Counted from the first letter of the stretch, positions 12,210 through 24,640 are shown. The stretch is DNA of 57,017 nucleotides from Ichthyophonus hoferi (GCA_002751075.1 NAOQ01000162.1:74980-131996); one strand, 5' to 3'. The notes: generated by a model not told the origin, from the sequence alone. A program made the numbers and translations.

Positions 12210-12475
12210 CATGCTTACTATCCTTATAAGTCCTAATCACTTTGAATATGCAAATCTGTCCCTAAAATACATCCTTATCTTCAACCACTATTTATCTATT
12301 TATATTATTCTGCGAAAAAAAAATACCCTGTAATTTCTAATGTGTATCACAATTTCCATTAATCATTTTAAAATCTCATCAGAATATCCTAACATATCCG
12401 CTTGAGTGGGCGTAATCCTAGCTTTAGTGGAATGACTATGGGATAGATACAGAAAGAAAGCCTCATTCTACCTAC
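8994..12475. other. Non-coding interval with AT microsatellites and purine-rich tracts
   Basis: No supportable gene. Contents are (AT)n runs near 9,806-9,824, 10,008-10,021 and 12,177-12,205, an A11 run near 10,049, and a plus-strand purine-rich stretch at about 11,525-11,710 and again 11,820-11,930. The 3' end of the minus-strand gene above 12.476 kb must lie here. The strongest acceptor-like site is a pyrimidine run plus CGCAG near 12,312-12,325, after which a stop follows quickly in frame, but I could not fix the terminal exon. Confidence 0.6.
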
Positions 12476-15400
12476 CAAATTAGGGTCGACATTAGGATGA
12501 GATAAACCATGTGCCTGAGCACTGGTATATCCCCCTCCCCCTCTCCCTCTTCCTCCCCCCACACTTGTCTCTGATCCTCCAGCACTAACAAACTGAGCAC
12601 CGCGATTGATATTCTGTGCGATAAGGATATGTAATTGAACAAGGCGGGCAATGGAATGTGGATCGTATAATGCTGAGTGGTTAACACGTACATATTCTTC
12701 TATCTCGCTGCCGGACATAGACCCTAGTACGCAATGTGCAATCACAGCAGAGAGTGCAGTCTCCTTGGGTACGTAGGTAGGGGCCATGGTCCGGTTAGAG
12801 TTACTATTACTATTACTATTACTACCAGTATTACCACTGGTACTACTACGACTATGTCCATGATGATTTCTATCTCTGGTGGTAGTAGCAGTAGCAGTAG
12901 GGGCAGGGGTAACAGTAGTGGTAGCGATAGGCGCAGGTATGTTCTTGTTCGTATCATTGCCTTGGCTATCTTCGTGTATAGCTGTGGCTGTGGTGTGAGT
13001 ATAGTCTGTCCCATTCGTAGTGTGTACGGTGTGTATGTTGCTCTGTTTAGTCGTAGTTGTAGTTGTAGTTGCATCTCCCTGTGACTGTGCCTTGGGCGAA
13101 GTGTGTGGACATGTCTCATCCTAGAAGCGGTAGGTAGGGGTAGGTGGGTGGCAGAAGAGGGTAGAAGAGGGTAGGGAGGGGGTAGGAACAAGAGAGAGAC
13201 AGAGGGGTATTATAGCAATTAATATGGCCCAGTTATAACTCTCTAGCAGGTGTACGTAGTCCTATACCCTATTCCCCTTCTCCCCACTCATCCTTCCCAT
13301 TCTACCTATCGCACAATGCCCAGCCAGCCCTCCTAAGATACCCAACATAACCTAGGTCTAATAGTCATTGTATCATACATAGTTCATTCGGTCTGCAATG
13401 GCTGTAATCATTTTCTCCTTATCTTTATCTGCTATTACACCATATATATATATAGCTTCCTTATTTCTCTTTTATCAGTGGTTCTTTCTAACCAACCACA
13501 TCACCCCATTTAAAACTTTTTTTAGTCTACCACCTCCCTATCCTTATCTCTCCAGTCCATTATTATGACTGTTTACTATAGATTGAAATATAACCAAGCC
13601 ATTAACCATCTCCATCTCCCCCTATAGCATTAATATAGCATATACCCTAACAGCTAACTTACTCAAACTACACCATTGGGCACCATATCATATCATATAA
13701 TACCATACCATACCATACCACATCACATCACACCACACCATACCTGTGTAGTTTCACTAACTATATCCTTAGTGTTATTGTTATTGCTCGAAATAGGAGT
13801 CATTTGTATTTGTGCTGGTACATTCTCTCCACCTTTATGTTTCTTTGACGGTGGCTGTTGTTTATGCTGTTGCTGTTGTTGTGATAGTGGTAGTGGTGGT
13901 GGTGTCTGCGTGCCCTGTGTATTAACATTAACGTGATGTTCTACCGATTGTCTAGCAGATGGTAATGGCTGTGTTTGTTCAAGTGCTTCCTGGCTATGGT
14001 TATCGTGTTGTGGTGATGAGGTTGGAGATGTATCGGCAGGGTCTTTCTCCCCCTCTTGACTCCCTTCTATGGAGTCTGCACTATGCTCGATTGACTTTCT
14101 ATGGTGTGTATCTTTAGTCTGTTCCGTCTGAGACGTGTTTGGAATGAATAAGAAATATATAGTTAGTAAAGAGAGAGAGGAGATAGAGGAGAGGGGAGAG
14201 GAGAGGGGAAAGGAGAGGGGAAAGGAGAAGGGAAAAGAGAGGGGAGGGGAGGAGAGAAAAGCAAAAGGTATAAGCGAAGGAATGAGTAATGAAACCAATA
14301 AGAAGCAATAAAAATAAAAGGTTAACATAAATAGAAAAACAGATAACATAGATGGTATTAAAGGCTGTATGTATGCATGCATGTGTAAGTTTACTGTGAA
14401 CATTAAAGTACCTAATAGGTAGCTAATGTATATAATTAACACACACACATAGATATAAATATCTATATAATATATAACATATATATATATATATATGCTC
14501 CATCCCAGTAAATTATCCCTCCTCCTCCTCCTCCCCCTCCTCTCTGACCACTACTACTATTACACTATTAAAATAACAACAATCACAACACTGTTATCAT
14601 GATCATCATAAACATAGATATAGATGGATGTGTTTATTACTAAGATATATGTGGTTATAGAAAGCATCGATACTAGCCAATAGGAGCATTGCATTAATAT
14701 ACATATATATATACTCTACCTCTCTGACCTGTGCAATAAAATACACAAAGTCCTTGACATCCTGTTCGGCTGCCAGTCCCTCTTTATGAACCCCTTCAAA
14801 TTTCATAGACCCCCCCTCTACCACTTCATTTTCTCCGGCCACTGCTATAGGAAGAAGGCTGTAGAATGTAGGAGAGCATGGTTACATTATATTATATTAT
14901 CACTAAAAATATATATATATGTGATGAGTGTAGAGTAAATAACCTTGTAAAGATACACACACATATATATATATATATATACATCTCAAGGCACTCTACC
15001 CACCTAGGTCGTACATCCTCTAGCGGGATATTTCTTGAATAGCGCCTTGACTTTGGTAGGGCAGCCAGTTGTTCTTTATGATGACGACGATAATGCTGTA
15101 AGGAACCAATGAATACATCAGAGGGAATGGAAAGGGAGAGTGGGCATGTGTATGGCTCTAGAAGAATAACAATTTATAAAACAGTAGGTGCGGCAATTAT
15201 TATTATTCCTATTCCTATTCCTATTATTATTCATATGACTATTAATATTATGATTGTTATTACTATTATTATTACTCCTATTACTATTCGTATGATTATT
15301 CCTGTTATTACTTTGATTCCTATTATTATTACTATTATTATTAGTATTATTATTATTATTGAAAGTAATAGTGTATATATATATATATATATATTCTTAT

Positions 15401-16345
15401 ACAGAAACACCATAATATAGTCATCTTGGCTGGCCAACAATCCTTATGCGTTAGTTTTATCTTATTTTTTAATTATTCCCTAATAACAACGTGATTGGGA
15501 CAAGAGTCAGAAATGTAAATTTAAAGTGAAATATAAATCTTAAAAACTGTGCAAATATTACCTAGTGATAATAGGTATGATATGATATCTAACTACCACA
15601 TAATTTTCACAGGTATTAAAATTTTATAACATATATAAACACTTAAACACACAGGGGGCAAAGCGTGTGTAGAATGAGATATTATATATGCTTGCATAAC
15701 CATGCATCATATGATAGAAAGGTCTATACAAAGTGAAATGGTACAAGGGAAGATAAGCACATGTTATCATTATGCTATTATTAGTCGCGTATGCATTATA
15801 CAACCCCGCTTTAACCTAAGTCTCACATAAACATAATTATGCGAAAAGTTAAGTAGAACACATGCAGCCAAAATATACAAGCAAATGGGATTTAGAAGAA
15901 GAAAAAAATAGTCTATAAACAATGTACAACACTTTTATATTACTAAGGTAAATAAAATAATGTAGTAAAACGCCTCAAAAATACACTATGATTCAGCCTA
16001 AAACTACTTTAAAGAATCAATGAAATCACAAAAACAGCGACAATTACCCAAGAATAAAGCACTTTGGTCCTTTTCCTAAAGCAAAAATTAGTAACTTCCT
16101 TTGTGAATATAGGTTATAGTACAATGGATATATTACGATATGAAATATATTATAATACTATACCGCGTACAACAAGAATTTATCAATATTTTTTAGCAGA
16201 TTAAACCGAAAACACAAAAACGTACCTGTCGACGTGAATGCTGGTTGCTGTATTGCCTTCCCAGACAGCCAAATTGACAGCCATATTGGTTAGAGCGTTG
16301 TCGCGCGTTTCCTTGGGTAATATTCATGGTGTCTTTACTGGCCAT
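12476..16345 (-). CDS. Unrecognised multi-exon protein with Thr/Ser/Asn-rich low-complexity middle
   Basis: Exons read on the minus strand are 16226-16345 (tentative first), 15004-15095, 14729-14858, 13744-14127 and 12476-13120, then at least one unplaced 3' exon. The four later exons have GT/AG borders and matching phases (0, 2, 0, 0) and translate without stops. Segments include KSRRYSRNIPLEDVRPS and EQDVKDFVYFIAQ. Next comes a polar linker with Q5 and His/Gln/Pro-rich patches, then T6 and (NS)n runs. A compact helical-looking segment follows, from YVPKETALSAVIAHCVLG through SEIEEYVRVNH to RLVQLHILIAQNINRG, and finally a Gly/Arg patch (GGGRGRGGGG). I do not recognise a family. The helical block could be an interaction domain of a nuclear or RNA-linked protein, which is speculation. 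Exon 1 is doubtful: its phase-matching frame is Gln/Arg/Cys-rich, while another frame (TNMAVNLAVWEGN) looks more protein-like and would need an extra exon. An upstream in-frame ATG at 16369 is also possible. Confidence 0.6.
14160..14275 (-). repeat. Homopurine/homopyrimidine tract before a splice acceptor
   Basis: About 115 bp of almost pure G/A on the plus strand, in quasi-repeats of GGAAAGGAGAGG type. On the transcribed minus strand it is an unusually long pyrimidine tract ending about 30 nt before the acceptor at 14,128, so it may serve or compete as a polypyrimidine tract. Mirror-like GA repeats can also form triplex DNA. Confidence 0.6.
15190..15390. repeat. Degenerate ATT/CCT microsatellite followed by (AT)n
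   Basis: TATTATTATTCCTATTCC-type units degrade over about 170 bp and end in (AT)n at 15,374-15,393. The tract lies in the large first intron of the unrecognised gene. Open frames on both strands here are repeat artefacts rich in Ile. Confidence 0.85.
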
Positions 16346-17414
16346 ACCCTTTGTATTTGCAACCAGCATGTAGTATTGAACATGAAAATAAAGAAAATAA
16401 AGGGTGAACTAGTAGGCAATATATTCCACCCAGTCTACTAAGTGAAAAATGTGTGAACAGAAAATTATATAACAAAAACTACTTAAAAGCTTTTTGTCCT
16501 GTACACACGTTCACCCTTTAATTAATTAATTATATTAATTATATTACAGAAATATATTATGGTATAGGACAAATAGGAAAAAAATATACTACAAAATACT
16601 AGAGTATATATGTGTTTGTTGTACGTTGTGAAAATATAACACATTACTGGGCAGCGTGCTGGCGCACCAGCAAAAAACTCATACCTCTTCTCACGGAAGC
16701 GGGTAAAATATTCGTAATTTGAAATTAATTAGCCTTATCTTTAATTTGATAAAAGAGAAAAAAGAAAAAAAACATATAAAATAAATTTGTATTTTTTAAT
16801 ATATATATATATATTTATGTTTTCTTCTATTTTGTAAGGCTTACTACTATTATTTATTATTATTATTCTCTACTCTTTATATGCACCCGAATTACTTATT
16901 AGTTTTATATAAAAATAACATAAAAACTGTGTTTTAATCCAATATTTGTGTTTAGCATTTTAAAATAAGTTAATTTTTTATTAAAAAAAATACAAAAAAT
17001 AAGTTGCACAAATTTTCGTTTTATTTTATGATTATAAATTGAATAAACTGTGCATATAAAGCTTATATTTTTTGCATCCTTCTACCCTTCTCTGTAACAT
17101 CTAATCGGATGGTTGGTTAATATAATGACATTAAATTCTTAAACAAACAGGTATTGCAAATATGATTGGCTGCCTTAACTTCAGGGAGAAATTTAGGTGT
17201 ATTCCTACCCAATCCAAAAGTGGAATTAGTTAAGATTGAGGCACCGTACCGTATAGCACAGGAGTTCTTCAGTGGCAAATGAGACTACGCTTATACAATT
17301 TCCTCCTATTGGGACTCTACTATTATCCCACTATACTATCGGCCTATTTTACTATCATCCTTCATCCTACTGTACTATCTGAGTTCCATCAACCTAATAG
17401 TAATTTTGATGATC

Positions 17415-17573
17415 TTAGGTTATGTATACTTACAAATAAAATATTTTCAAGTTTTGCAATATACAGATATATATTATTTTTTTGCTTCACAAAATCTGAT
17501 CTCTCTCAACTCTATGCTGGTCCAATATCATCCAGGAACTAAACAAGTCTTGGCTTTGTAATGCTGAAACGAT
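17415..17573 (+). repeat. Repeat H, copy 1
   Basis: Aligns in direct orientation with 17,985-18,155. Shared blocks are AAATAAA, then TCAAGYTTTRCAATATA, an AT/GT microsatellite of different length, ATCTCTCTCAACYCTRTGC, and TTGTGGCATTGTAA/TTGGCTTTGTAA. It immediately precedes a family A copy. Confidence 0.6.
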
Positions 17574-17935
17574 AATACAGGGTAAATATATCATGTCTTT
17601 AACTTTAAGCTGTTACCCTGATAATGGCGCATGACAGGTGGCGGAATACATTGTAAACAAATGTATAAACTCAGTTTCAACCGTGCAGTAGTTAACTTAC
17701 ACAATTCTAAACACATGTAATGTGGTGAGACTGAATTCGGATCAAACTGTATACCTAATATAATATGGTACGCAGGAATTAATCTCAGTCTAAATTATTA
17801 CTACGTGAGTATTGAGAAATAATCTATATATTACTATATATGTTGGCTAACTATTACCTAATATTGATTAATAGGAGATCAAAATTAAATGGAATATATC
17901 TGATACTCAATACAAATAAACAGAAAAGAAAGAAT
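17560..17935 (+). repeat. Interspersed repeat family A, copy 1
   Basis: About 375 bp, reverse-complementary to 25,345-26,310 and 27,385-27,795. Shared landmarks in this orientation are a TGAAACGATAA-like start, ACCCTGATAATGGC, GGCGGA, TTCTAAACACATGTAATG, GGTGAGACTGAATTYGG, ATAATATGGT, and TAATATTGATTAATAG toward the far end. It is non-coding and its class is unknown. A related copy lies at 55.7 kb. It sits between the two direct copies of repeat H. Confidence 0.7.
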
Positions 17936-17984
17936 TATAACATACTGCACATGTTCCAACCAATTTATACGGTCTTAAGTTATA

Positions 17985-18018
17985 GATTCTTTAAATAAAC
18001 TATTACTCAAGCTTTACA

Positions 18019-18049
<31 letters not shown>

Positions 18050-18155
18050 CGTGTGTTTTTCAGAAGAGCCAATCTCTCTCAACCCTGTGCAGGCTCAAGA
18101 TCCCCTAGGAAAACAAGTTGTGGCATTGTAAGGTTGGAAGAACGCGACCTTTTAT
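17985..18155 (+). repeat. Repeat H, copy 2
   Basis: Direct copy of 17,415-17,573 with an expanded AT/GT microsatellite at 18,020-18,056. Together the copies bracket the family A copy at 17.56-17.94 kb. Confidence 0.6.
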
Positions 18156-19137
18156 TTATCAAGAGTTGTTGAAGCCAATATCTTTAGAGCACTTTGATAG
18201 TATTTTTTTCTTATTATAATAATATTCGTTTAATTAATATATATCGATGTCTTTAGGAAACAGAGTATCTTGAATAATCAATGCTATTACTCTTTAATAA
18301 CTTGGTGTTAAATAATTGATAATTCAATTAAACTCTAGAATAGGTTTTTACTAGTTTCATTACCAATAAAATTTAATAGATAAAATAGCCCCCAGAGCTT
18401 CATGGATTTCAGATTGTATGGTTTGTACCAATAACTATCGAATATAACTTTAAGTGGAATCTATGTCAAAATAGTTACATTTATATTCAATTAATTAATT
18501 AATTAATTAATATTAAATTTTTGTTGTTAATTAGTTAGTATATGGTACAAAGGTTTCCATCTGCGATAGGACCGATACACGATTCCGTAGTAAGACTGGA
18601 TCAAGACCTTTAGGATTTGTTTTCATTTTCTTCTTCTAATTGTCGGCTGACATCTAGGATAGGTAAGGTATCCTTTACCTAGTGATAATCTAGATCGATT
18701 AATTGAAGACAGGGACATGGCACGTCAAATAAGACTCGGCACAAAAAATACTACTTCCATTTCTAATATAAGATAATAGCCAGCAGAGGTTGAAATTAAC
18801 AACAACAGGCTAATAGTATACCAGACAATAATGACATGGCATGCTATCAAGTAGGCAAAGTATTGAAGATTACTTAATTAGTAGGGTAATCTGTAGTAGT
18901 TCTAGTGACTTGTGCATAGGTTTCGGGGTATCCACTTAGGTATTGTTTTAGAAGTTTGCCTTGCTGAGCTAGCAATAGAGGCAGCCCTTAGCTTTGATTC
19001 ACTTTTAATAGAAAGTTGAGACAGGTGTGATGTAAGAAAAAGTGTGTTGGTTTTCTGCTTAGCAATCTATAGTAGTCATCTACTACTCGAGAGGTGATTT
19101 ACAACAATCAGTATGCATGGAGGGCAAATGAGTGATT

Positions 19138-19345
19138 CTCAAAAATAAGTAGTAACAGATACGTTCCCTCTGACTTATATCCATTTAGCAATGAGGGGAT
19201 CCCAAATTGAAGTATATATTTCATGTATACCCTGGCAAACACGGAGTACAGAAAAGCTAAGATATATTTGTTATTATTAAAACATACCAGCAAAAATTGA
19301 GAACTAGGCCCATAAGACTGATAAAACTAGAAGAACGCAGTTATT
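19138..19345 (+). repeat. Interspersed repeat family B, copy 1
   Basis: About 200 bp shared with 24,905-25,190 in the same orientation and with 24,350-24,640 and 48,890-49,080 inverted. Landmarks are GACTTATATCCATTTAG, AATGAGGG, CACGGAGTA, TTGTTATTATTAAA, CCAGCAAAA and TACTAGGTCCATGAG-like sequence before a CTAG end. It is non-coding. Confidence 0.7.
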
Positions 19346-21318
19346 TGGAGAGCCAGTTGTGGGCTGATAACCCAGTGATTAATTGTGGTGAAGATAGAAG
19401 TATCTAAGGTTCACACACCAGCTTGTTATGCTGACCATACCCGGTACATTGTTCTTATTGAATTTCATTTGTAACTAATCCTAAAGGGAGAGGTGCTATT
19501 ATTACCATGTATGACTCCTGCTTCGTCCCTTCATATCGCCCCCTGCCTTACCTTCCTCTATCTCTCTATCATTTGACTACTCACTCTATATCCTTTTATT
19601 TCTACTATGCAATGACTACCACGTGATCCATCACAATTCACTTATTTATTCTACACACAGACCGATTATTCTTTATGTTTCCAAAAGTCTCTAGATATTC
19701 ACATCAATATTTATATTTTATCCATTTTCCTAAACAGAATTCAGATCTACTCTTCTTTGTTGCAATAATGTGCTGTCATTGTTAGAGGGTGTAAGAAGAA
19801 ATCTTATTGCAGTGCATATTTAAAGCAGTTAAATTCTGTTTGTGTCAACCTCATGAAGCTTTTTCTTCCTGACCAGGAGATTGGCAGAGTTACTTTCATA
19901 CATATCTACTTTTAATAAAATAATTTCTTTATTTCTTATTCTCCATGTGTACCTTTTCACTCCCCATTGTGACGCATTGTACATATTCCAACACTTTCCC
20001 CCTACCTGTCATGTTTGATTGTACTTGTACTATCTATATTTACAATAAAACAAACACATGATTCTGCAGTGAAACCCAATAAAGATAAGATAGTAACTGC
20101 AATGCAGATTGACATCAACACTTACTGCAAACATGCGTAATATTCATGTAAAGGTGAGATTGAAAAGGCGTACATTGTTTTTGCACTCGATACATCCAAA
20201 GGATTTATGTATTACAGACAGATGGCATTGTTTGGCTTATTTATCGGGATTAGTTTTCTAATATGCATTTGTTAATCCTCTAGATACAAAGTTATCTTAT
20301 ACCTATAGAATTCATTTGGGTTTAACCTACACAATAGTATTATATTTCTGTTTAAACAAGACAGTAAAGTATTGAACTAATTATAAGTGTTCTGGTGCAC
20401 ACTTATATCTTAATTGAGAACATTGATTAGCTGTTAGAAAGTATAATCACGAAGATCAAAAATAGTTCCATGACCCTGGCTCTGTCAATTTCAGCATGTC
20501 CTATAACTAATTAAGATCGTATCTATCTTGTACCACATACGACTATTCCAAATAGGAAATCAAAATAATAGCAAAAGTTTATTACATAAATTATTCGATT
20601 CATACAATGATAGGCCTCTATGCTCATAAGATAATTAATATACTGCATATATAACTAATTGTTCAGTCACATTCTGGAATTCAATTAATGTTTCTTAGTC
20701 TATAGTTGCTAAAGAATTTGAAGTCAATAATCCAAATACTTCACTAGAAGTTCATCTGGTGTTGCTTCTTCTGATAGTCACAATATCATAACCATATTCC
20801 CAATTAGATTACAGTTGCTACATTTATAATTGTTGCCAGCTAAGAAGCCTTTGCCTCATATAGACCAATCAGCAGTAGGAGATTCAGATGCATCTACTTA
20901 CGACAGCTTTGTCCTGACTTTTATTTTAGACAACTTGATACTATATACCCATAATCGACTTATTTTGATTAATGATAGAATATTTGAAAATAAAACCACA
21001 GAAAAGTTTGCTTCATAAGTAAATCAACTGATCTTCATTATAATAGTAAAGGAGTCAATAATTATCAAACTTGTCTTCTTTCAACATTACACTAAGATCA
21101 AAATGCAACCATTTTAACAAAGCTTCTCCATCAATATATAAATATCAAACCGAAACCACCCATAAAATTTTTCAAACCCAATATTCCCAAAACGTAGTGT
21201 AATTTTTAAAATTAAAACAGCCCAAAAAGTAATACAAAACTTAGTTCAAAGACCGTGTTAAAAAGAAATAAGTGACTGGAAGCACATTTATTGCCTTTCC
21301 CAAGTTTGAAGAGAAAAT

Positions 21319-22688
21319 TTACTCTTCATCCTCGGCCTCCTCGTCCTCGCCTTCACCCTTCTTCATGTTTTTGCGCTTGGTGCGACCAGCACGTCCACCT
21401 CCAAGGGGAGAGTTCAGGGCAAAGTCGATGTGCTTCTCGGAGTCCATGCGGACAACGAAAGAGGGCACGTCAACGACCTGCTTGCCAACGCTGTTCAAGA
21501 AAATAAAAGTCAGAAAATGTAAAACTTCATCTCAATAACTAAGCTAATTAAAAATTACAAATCAAGAATTCAACACTAAATAATCGTACATTAACTCGAC
21601 AAGAAACGTACCGAATGTGGCGCTGACGGATAAGCACGCGGGCGTGGTGAATGGACTTGGCAAGTCCGTTCTTGAAGCACTGAGTCTGGAGACGACGCTC
21701 GAGGAAATCCTCGGCCTTAAGACCAAGAACGAAATCGAGGCGCATCTGGGTCTCATCGAGGACACCAATGCGGACAAGGCGACGGAGGAGAGCGTTACCC
21801 TCGAAAAGACGACGCTGGTGCTTGTCACCAAGAGTCAAAAGCTCACGGGCAGCCTGAAATGATTAAAACATCATTAATATCAATAACACATAAAATGGAG
21901 TGAAAAGGGACAAAGCCAAATGTAGCACTGTGATACCACAATGTAAACTATAAACAACCCGAAGCGAACAAGAGTTCGTGTAATGACTTAAAAACGTAAA
22001 GCAGTCTCCCACTAACGCATTCAAAAAAAAACCTAAATCAACAATAAATTTAGATGTAGTATTTTATGAATGTATACCTGGGCCACTGTCTCGGCCAACA
22101 AAAACAAGTCCAAAAATAACATACCTTGCGGATCTTGGCAAGGGCGAACTTCACCCTCCAGACCTCACGCTTGTTCCTGAGTCCGAACTCACCAACGAGC
22201 TTAAGCTCCTGGTCCAGACGCTCCTTCTCATAGGGGCGTCTGGGGGTGTTGTAGACCTTAGAGCCTGCAAAGAAAAATATAATCAGTCAAAGTATAAAGG
22301 TATTTTTGTAAACGGAGTAACGATGGAACAGTTGGTAAAACTGGTTGACCACGTGGCATTTGTCGCTGTTTATATTAACTTTTGGTTTTTTATTATTTAT
22401 TCCATATAAGTATTGTATATAAAAATGTAGACTATACTGGCCAGGTTCTATAATGTTGTGTATGTACGTATGTGTAAGTTTCCAAGCCTGTCTCCTCGTG
22501 AACCCGTCGTTACCAAGTCATGTCAACCTCGCATCATTCATCCCAGCTTAAAATTTCAAACTTCCAAAAAAATATAGCATGCAAGTACAAGACCCTCCCA
22601 GAGGATTCAAACAACAATATCTTTAATGTGAATATAAAATAAAAAGTTTCACTATAGACTGAAATTACGTACAGTTCGGCTGAACCAT
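21319..22688 (-). CDS. RPS9: 40S ribosomal protein S9 (uS4)
   Basis: Small-subunit ribosomal protein uS4, which binds 18S rRNA near the mRNA entry and decoding region. The four coding exons on the minus strand are 22673-22688, 22125-22264, 21612-21853 and 21319-21490. All introns are GT-AG and the phases match, giving 189 aa (human RPS9 has 194). Hallmark segments are [65 protein letters not shown] and [13 protein letters not shown], the S4 RNA-binding region, followed by a basic then acidic tail ([11 protein letters not shown]). The first exon carries only ATG plus 13 nt, a layout common in ribosomal protein genes. Codons are strikingly GC-ending compared with neighbours, as expected for a very highly expressed gene. 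Introns of 408, 271 and 121 bp could host snoRNAs, but I found no convincing box C/D or H/ACA pair. Confidence 0.97.
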
Positions 22689-24349
22689 TATTGTAAAATC
22701 CCGACACGTCTACGTGAAAGGACCAGAGGAAAGAGGTCTAGCGATTTTTGACTCCTTCCAATGCACCCGCCTGCCCGCATTCAACCAACCGGAAACTGCG
22801 ACACACTGCGACAGACAATGTTTAAATTTAAATATATGACTACCAATAAGAAAATTCAATATATCTGTAATTTTATTAATTATTTTATATCTTTTGTAAG
22901 ACTTGCGCAATTATTGGACTATAGCGCCGCTAATCCAAATTGATGGAATTTGAAGTCCTTTGTTGATGTTTTGTTTATTAGTGTATTTTCCTGTTGTTAG
23001 ATGGTATTATGTTGTTTTATTTTGTGGTAGTATTATTTATAGTTATTAATTTCATTTTGTGATTTTCTTAAACTTTTGTGGAATTTTTACAGCTTAATTT
23101 CAAATAAAAATTATTTTTTATTTAAATACTTTTATTGTGTGGGTTTTTATTTTTGGAAACCTACACTTAGCAGGTTTACACTTTACACAGCTCTATTTTT
23201 GATATCGGTTTCAACTGTTCTTAATAAAAGTATTGTTATTAGACCCTCAGATATTCTGATATTCTACAGTGGACTATGTTGTCCTACTTAGCTTTAGCAT
23301 ATATTTACTACTTTTCCTGCTGGGCGGCCACTAAAATAGTATTTTTTCAAGCGTAATAATTGTAAAATACATAACCTTATTACACTGTATATTGCAGCAG
23401 AGACATGGGTAGGAAAATGTTGAGCTTCAACAGTGTTATCACTTTACTATATCTAATTAATCTGTCCTTGCATCTTGAAGGGAATATACTGAGTGAAAAA
23501 ATAAAATAACACTTTGTCACAGCTAGATATAGATCATACTATACAATACAAATTTGGAGGTCTCACTCAATTCAGATCAGAAGGCTGAGTTTCAAAAAGC
23601 TTTGACTACTTACTTACTTGATAACATCAGTACCAGTTTTATTTATAATAAATTGTGACACGTTTATTCGTTGCACTGTCAAAGACCAAGTGAGAATCTG
23701 GCTGCTTTACTAGTATGAGATGGTACTGAAAGTTAAATCAGTATAGAAATAAATTATTATAGTCATTGGCAGGGTGGTGCTGATTGTAGAAAGCGGAAAG
23801 AACTGTGGCTTACTCTAAAATTATATTGTAGATATTTTTTTTAAAAAGTGCTTTAACTAGTTGACATTTCTTGCCGACCATAACATAGCCCTAATCTACT
23901 ATGGCGCGATGTTTATGGTTTTGGAGGGAATATTGTATGCTAATTGAATAATCATGTTTCATTTCTAGTTTTTTTTTTTTTTGCTTCTACTAAGGAAGAG
24001 AGAAATATATATTATTAGTAAAATAAAGGAATTTTATTGTTAGTCGGTGTTTTTTTGTATAATTAAGGCTGCCTGGATCAAACATTCTTCGATACTTATG
24101 TCTTGTGGTGCACTACTGTATCCATAAATAGTTGATTATAAAATTAAGCATGCACAGATAATCTAGTTGTTTTTAATGATGGAGCACGAGTTTTGGATAT
24201 GTTAGTTGCCTACTAATATATGTTTCAGTCTATTGATTTATTCTTCTGTACAATTTTCAATATAACTCCTACTAAAAAGGCATCTAAGGGTCCACAACAA
24301 CACAGTCTGCCAAGAATGACAACGTAACCATATTTATATATCCCATGAC
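22689..24349. other. RPS9 upstream region and gene-free interval
   Basis: No gene is supported. The first 150 bp upstream of RPS9 are the only locally GC-richer part (GCCCGCATTC on plus at 22,773) and probably hold its promoter. The remainder is AT-rich and contains repeat E copy 2. Confidence 0.55.
23606..23780 (+). repeat. Interspersed repeat family E, copy 2
   Basis: Matches 1,296-1,520, most strongly over the 26 bp starting TGATAACATCAGTACCAG. Confidence 0.5.
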
Positions 24350-24640
24350 AACAGATCCTCTACTGGATCTCTTGAGAGTCTCACTATGCCAGCAGCCAGC
24401 AGCAGCGATATTTATCCTGGCTAACCAACTAACTGCACTTTCCTAGCTTTATAAAACTCATGGACCTAGTACTTCACTTCTGCTGACTAGTTCAATAATA
24501 ACAATATGTCTTAACCTATCCGTACTCCATGTCGCAAATATACACATTAAAATACCTTTTAATTCGGCGTTCTCTCTCCTTCTAAACTAATATAGGCTAC
24601 CGGGACGCTTCTGTCTCTACTTATTTTTCAACAAAGTGGT
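24350..24640 (-). repeat. Family B, copy 2: left arm of a large inverted repeat
   Basis: Reverse complement of 24,905-25,190. Examples are TTTATAAAACTCATGGACC with CTAGTACTT after it, and AATAACAATATGTCTTAACC, both matched in the other arm. The similarity includes sequence outside the minimal B core (CTCAAGARATCYAGTAG on the opposite strand), so both arms share a longer unit of about 290 bp. Confidence 0.75.

Larger units (their letters stand above)
16370..21318. other. Gene-free interval with interspersed repeats
   Basis: About 5 kb without a supportable gene. It holds repeat H at both 17.4 and 18.0 kb, a family A copy between them, a family B copy at 19.1 kb, (TTAA)n near 18,490-18,511 and TA microsatellites. 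Short frames at 17,279, 19,108 and 20,830 have no domain and no conserved-looking segment. Confidence 0.6.

Noticed and set aside
11958-12212. 84-aa minus-strand frame that might be a 3' exon of the unrecognised gene.
   Set aside because: Part is (AT)n translation, and no acceptor with the required phase and pyrimidine tract was found.
12742-13191. 149-aa Leu/Ile/Val-rich minus-strand frame.
   Set aside because: It is an alternative frame of the Thr/Ser/Asn-repeat exon; the phase-consistent frame is different.
15109-15440. Long frames on both strands.
   Set aside because: They are translations of an ATT/AT microsatellite (Ile and Tyr runs).
20830-21018. 62-aa frame starting MLPAKKPLPHIDQ.
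   Set aside because: No family and no flanking signals; the second half is AT-rich noise.
21548-21862. Frames on the opposite strand and in shifted register at RPS9.
   Set aside because: They are shadows of the GC-rich RPS9 exon.
21854-22672. Possible snoRNAs in RPS9 introns (ATGATG-like C box near 22,535 and near the intron 2 end).
   Set aside because: No matching D box or closing stem, and no H/ACA hairpin pair could be drawn.
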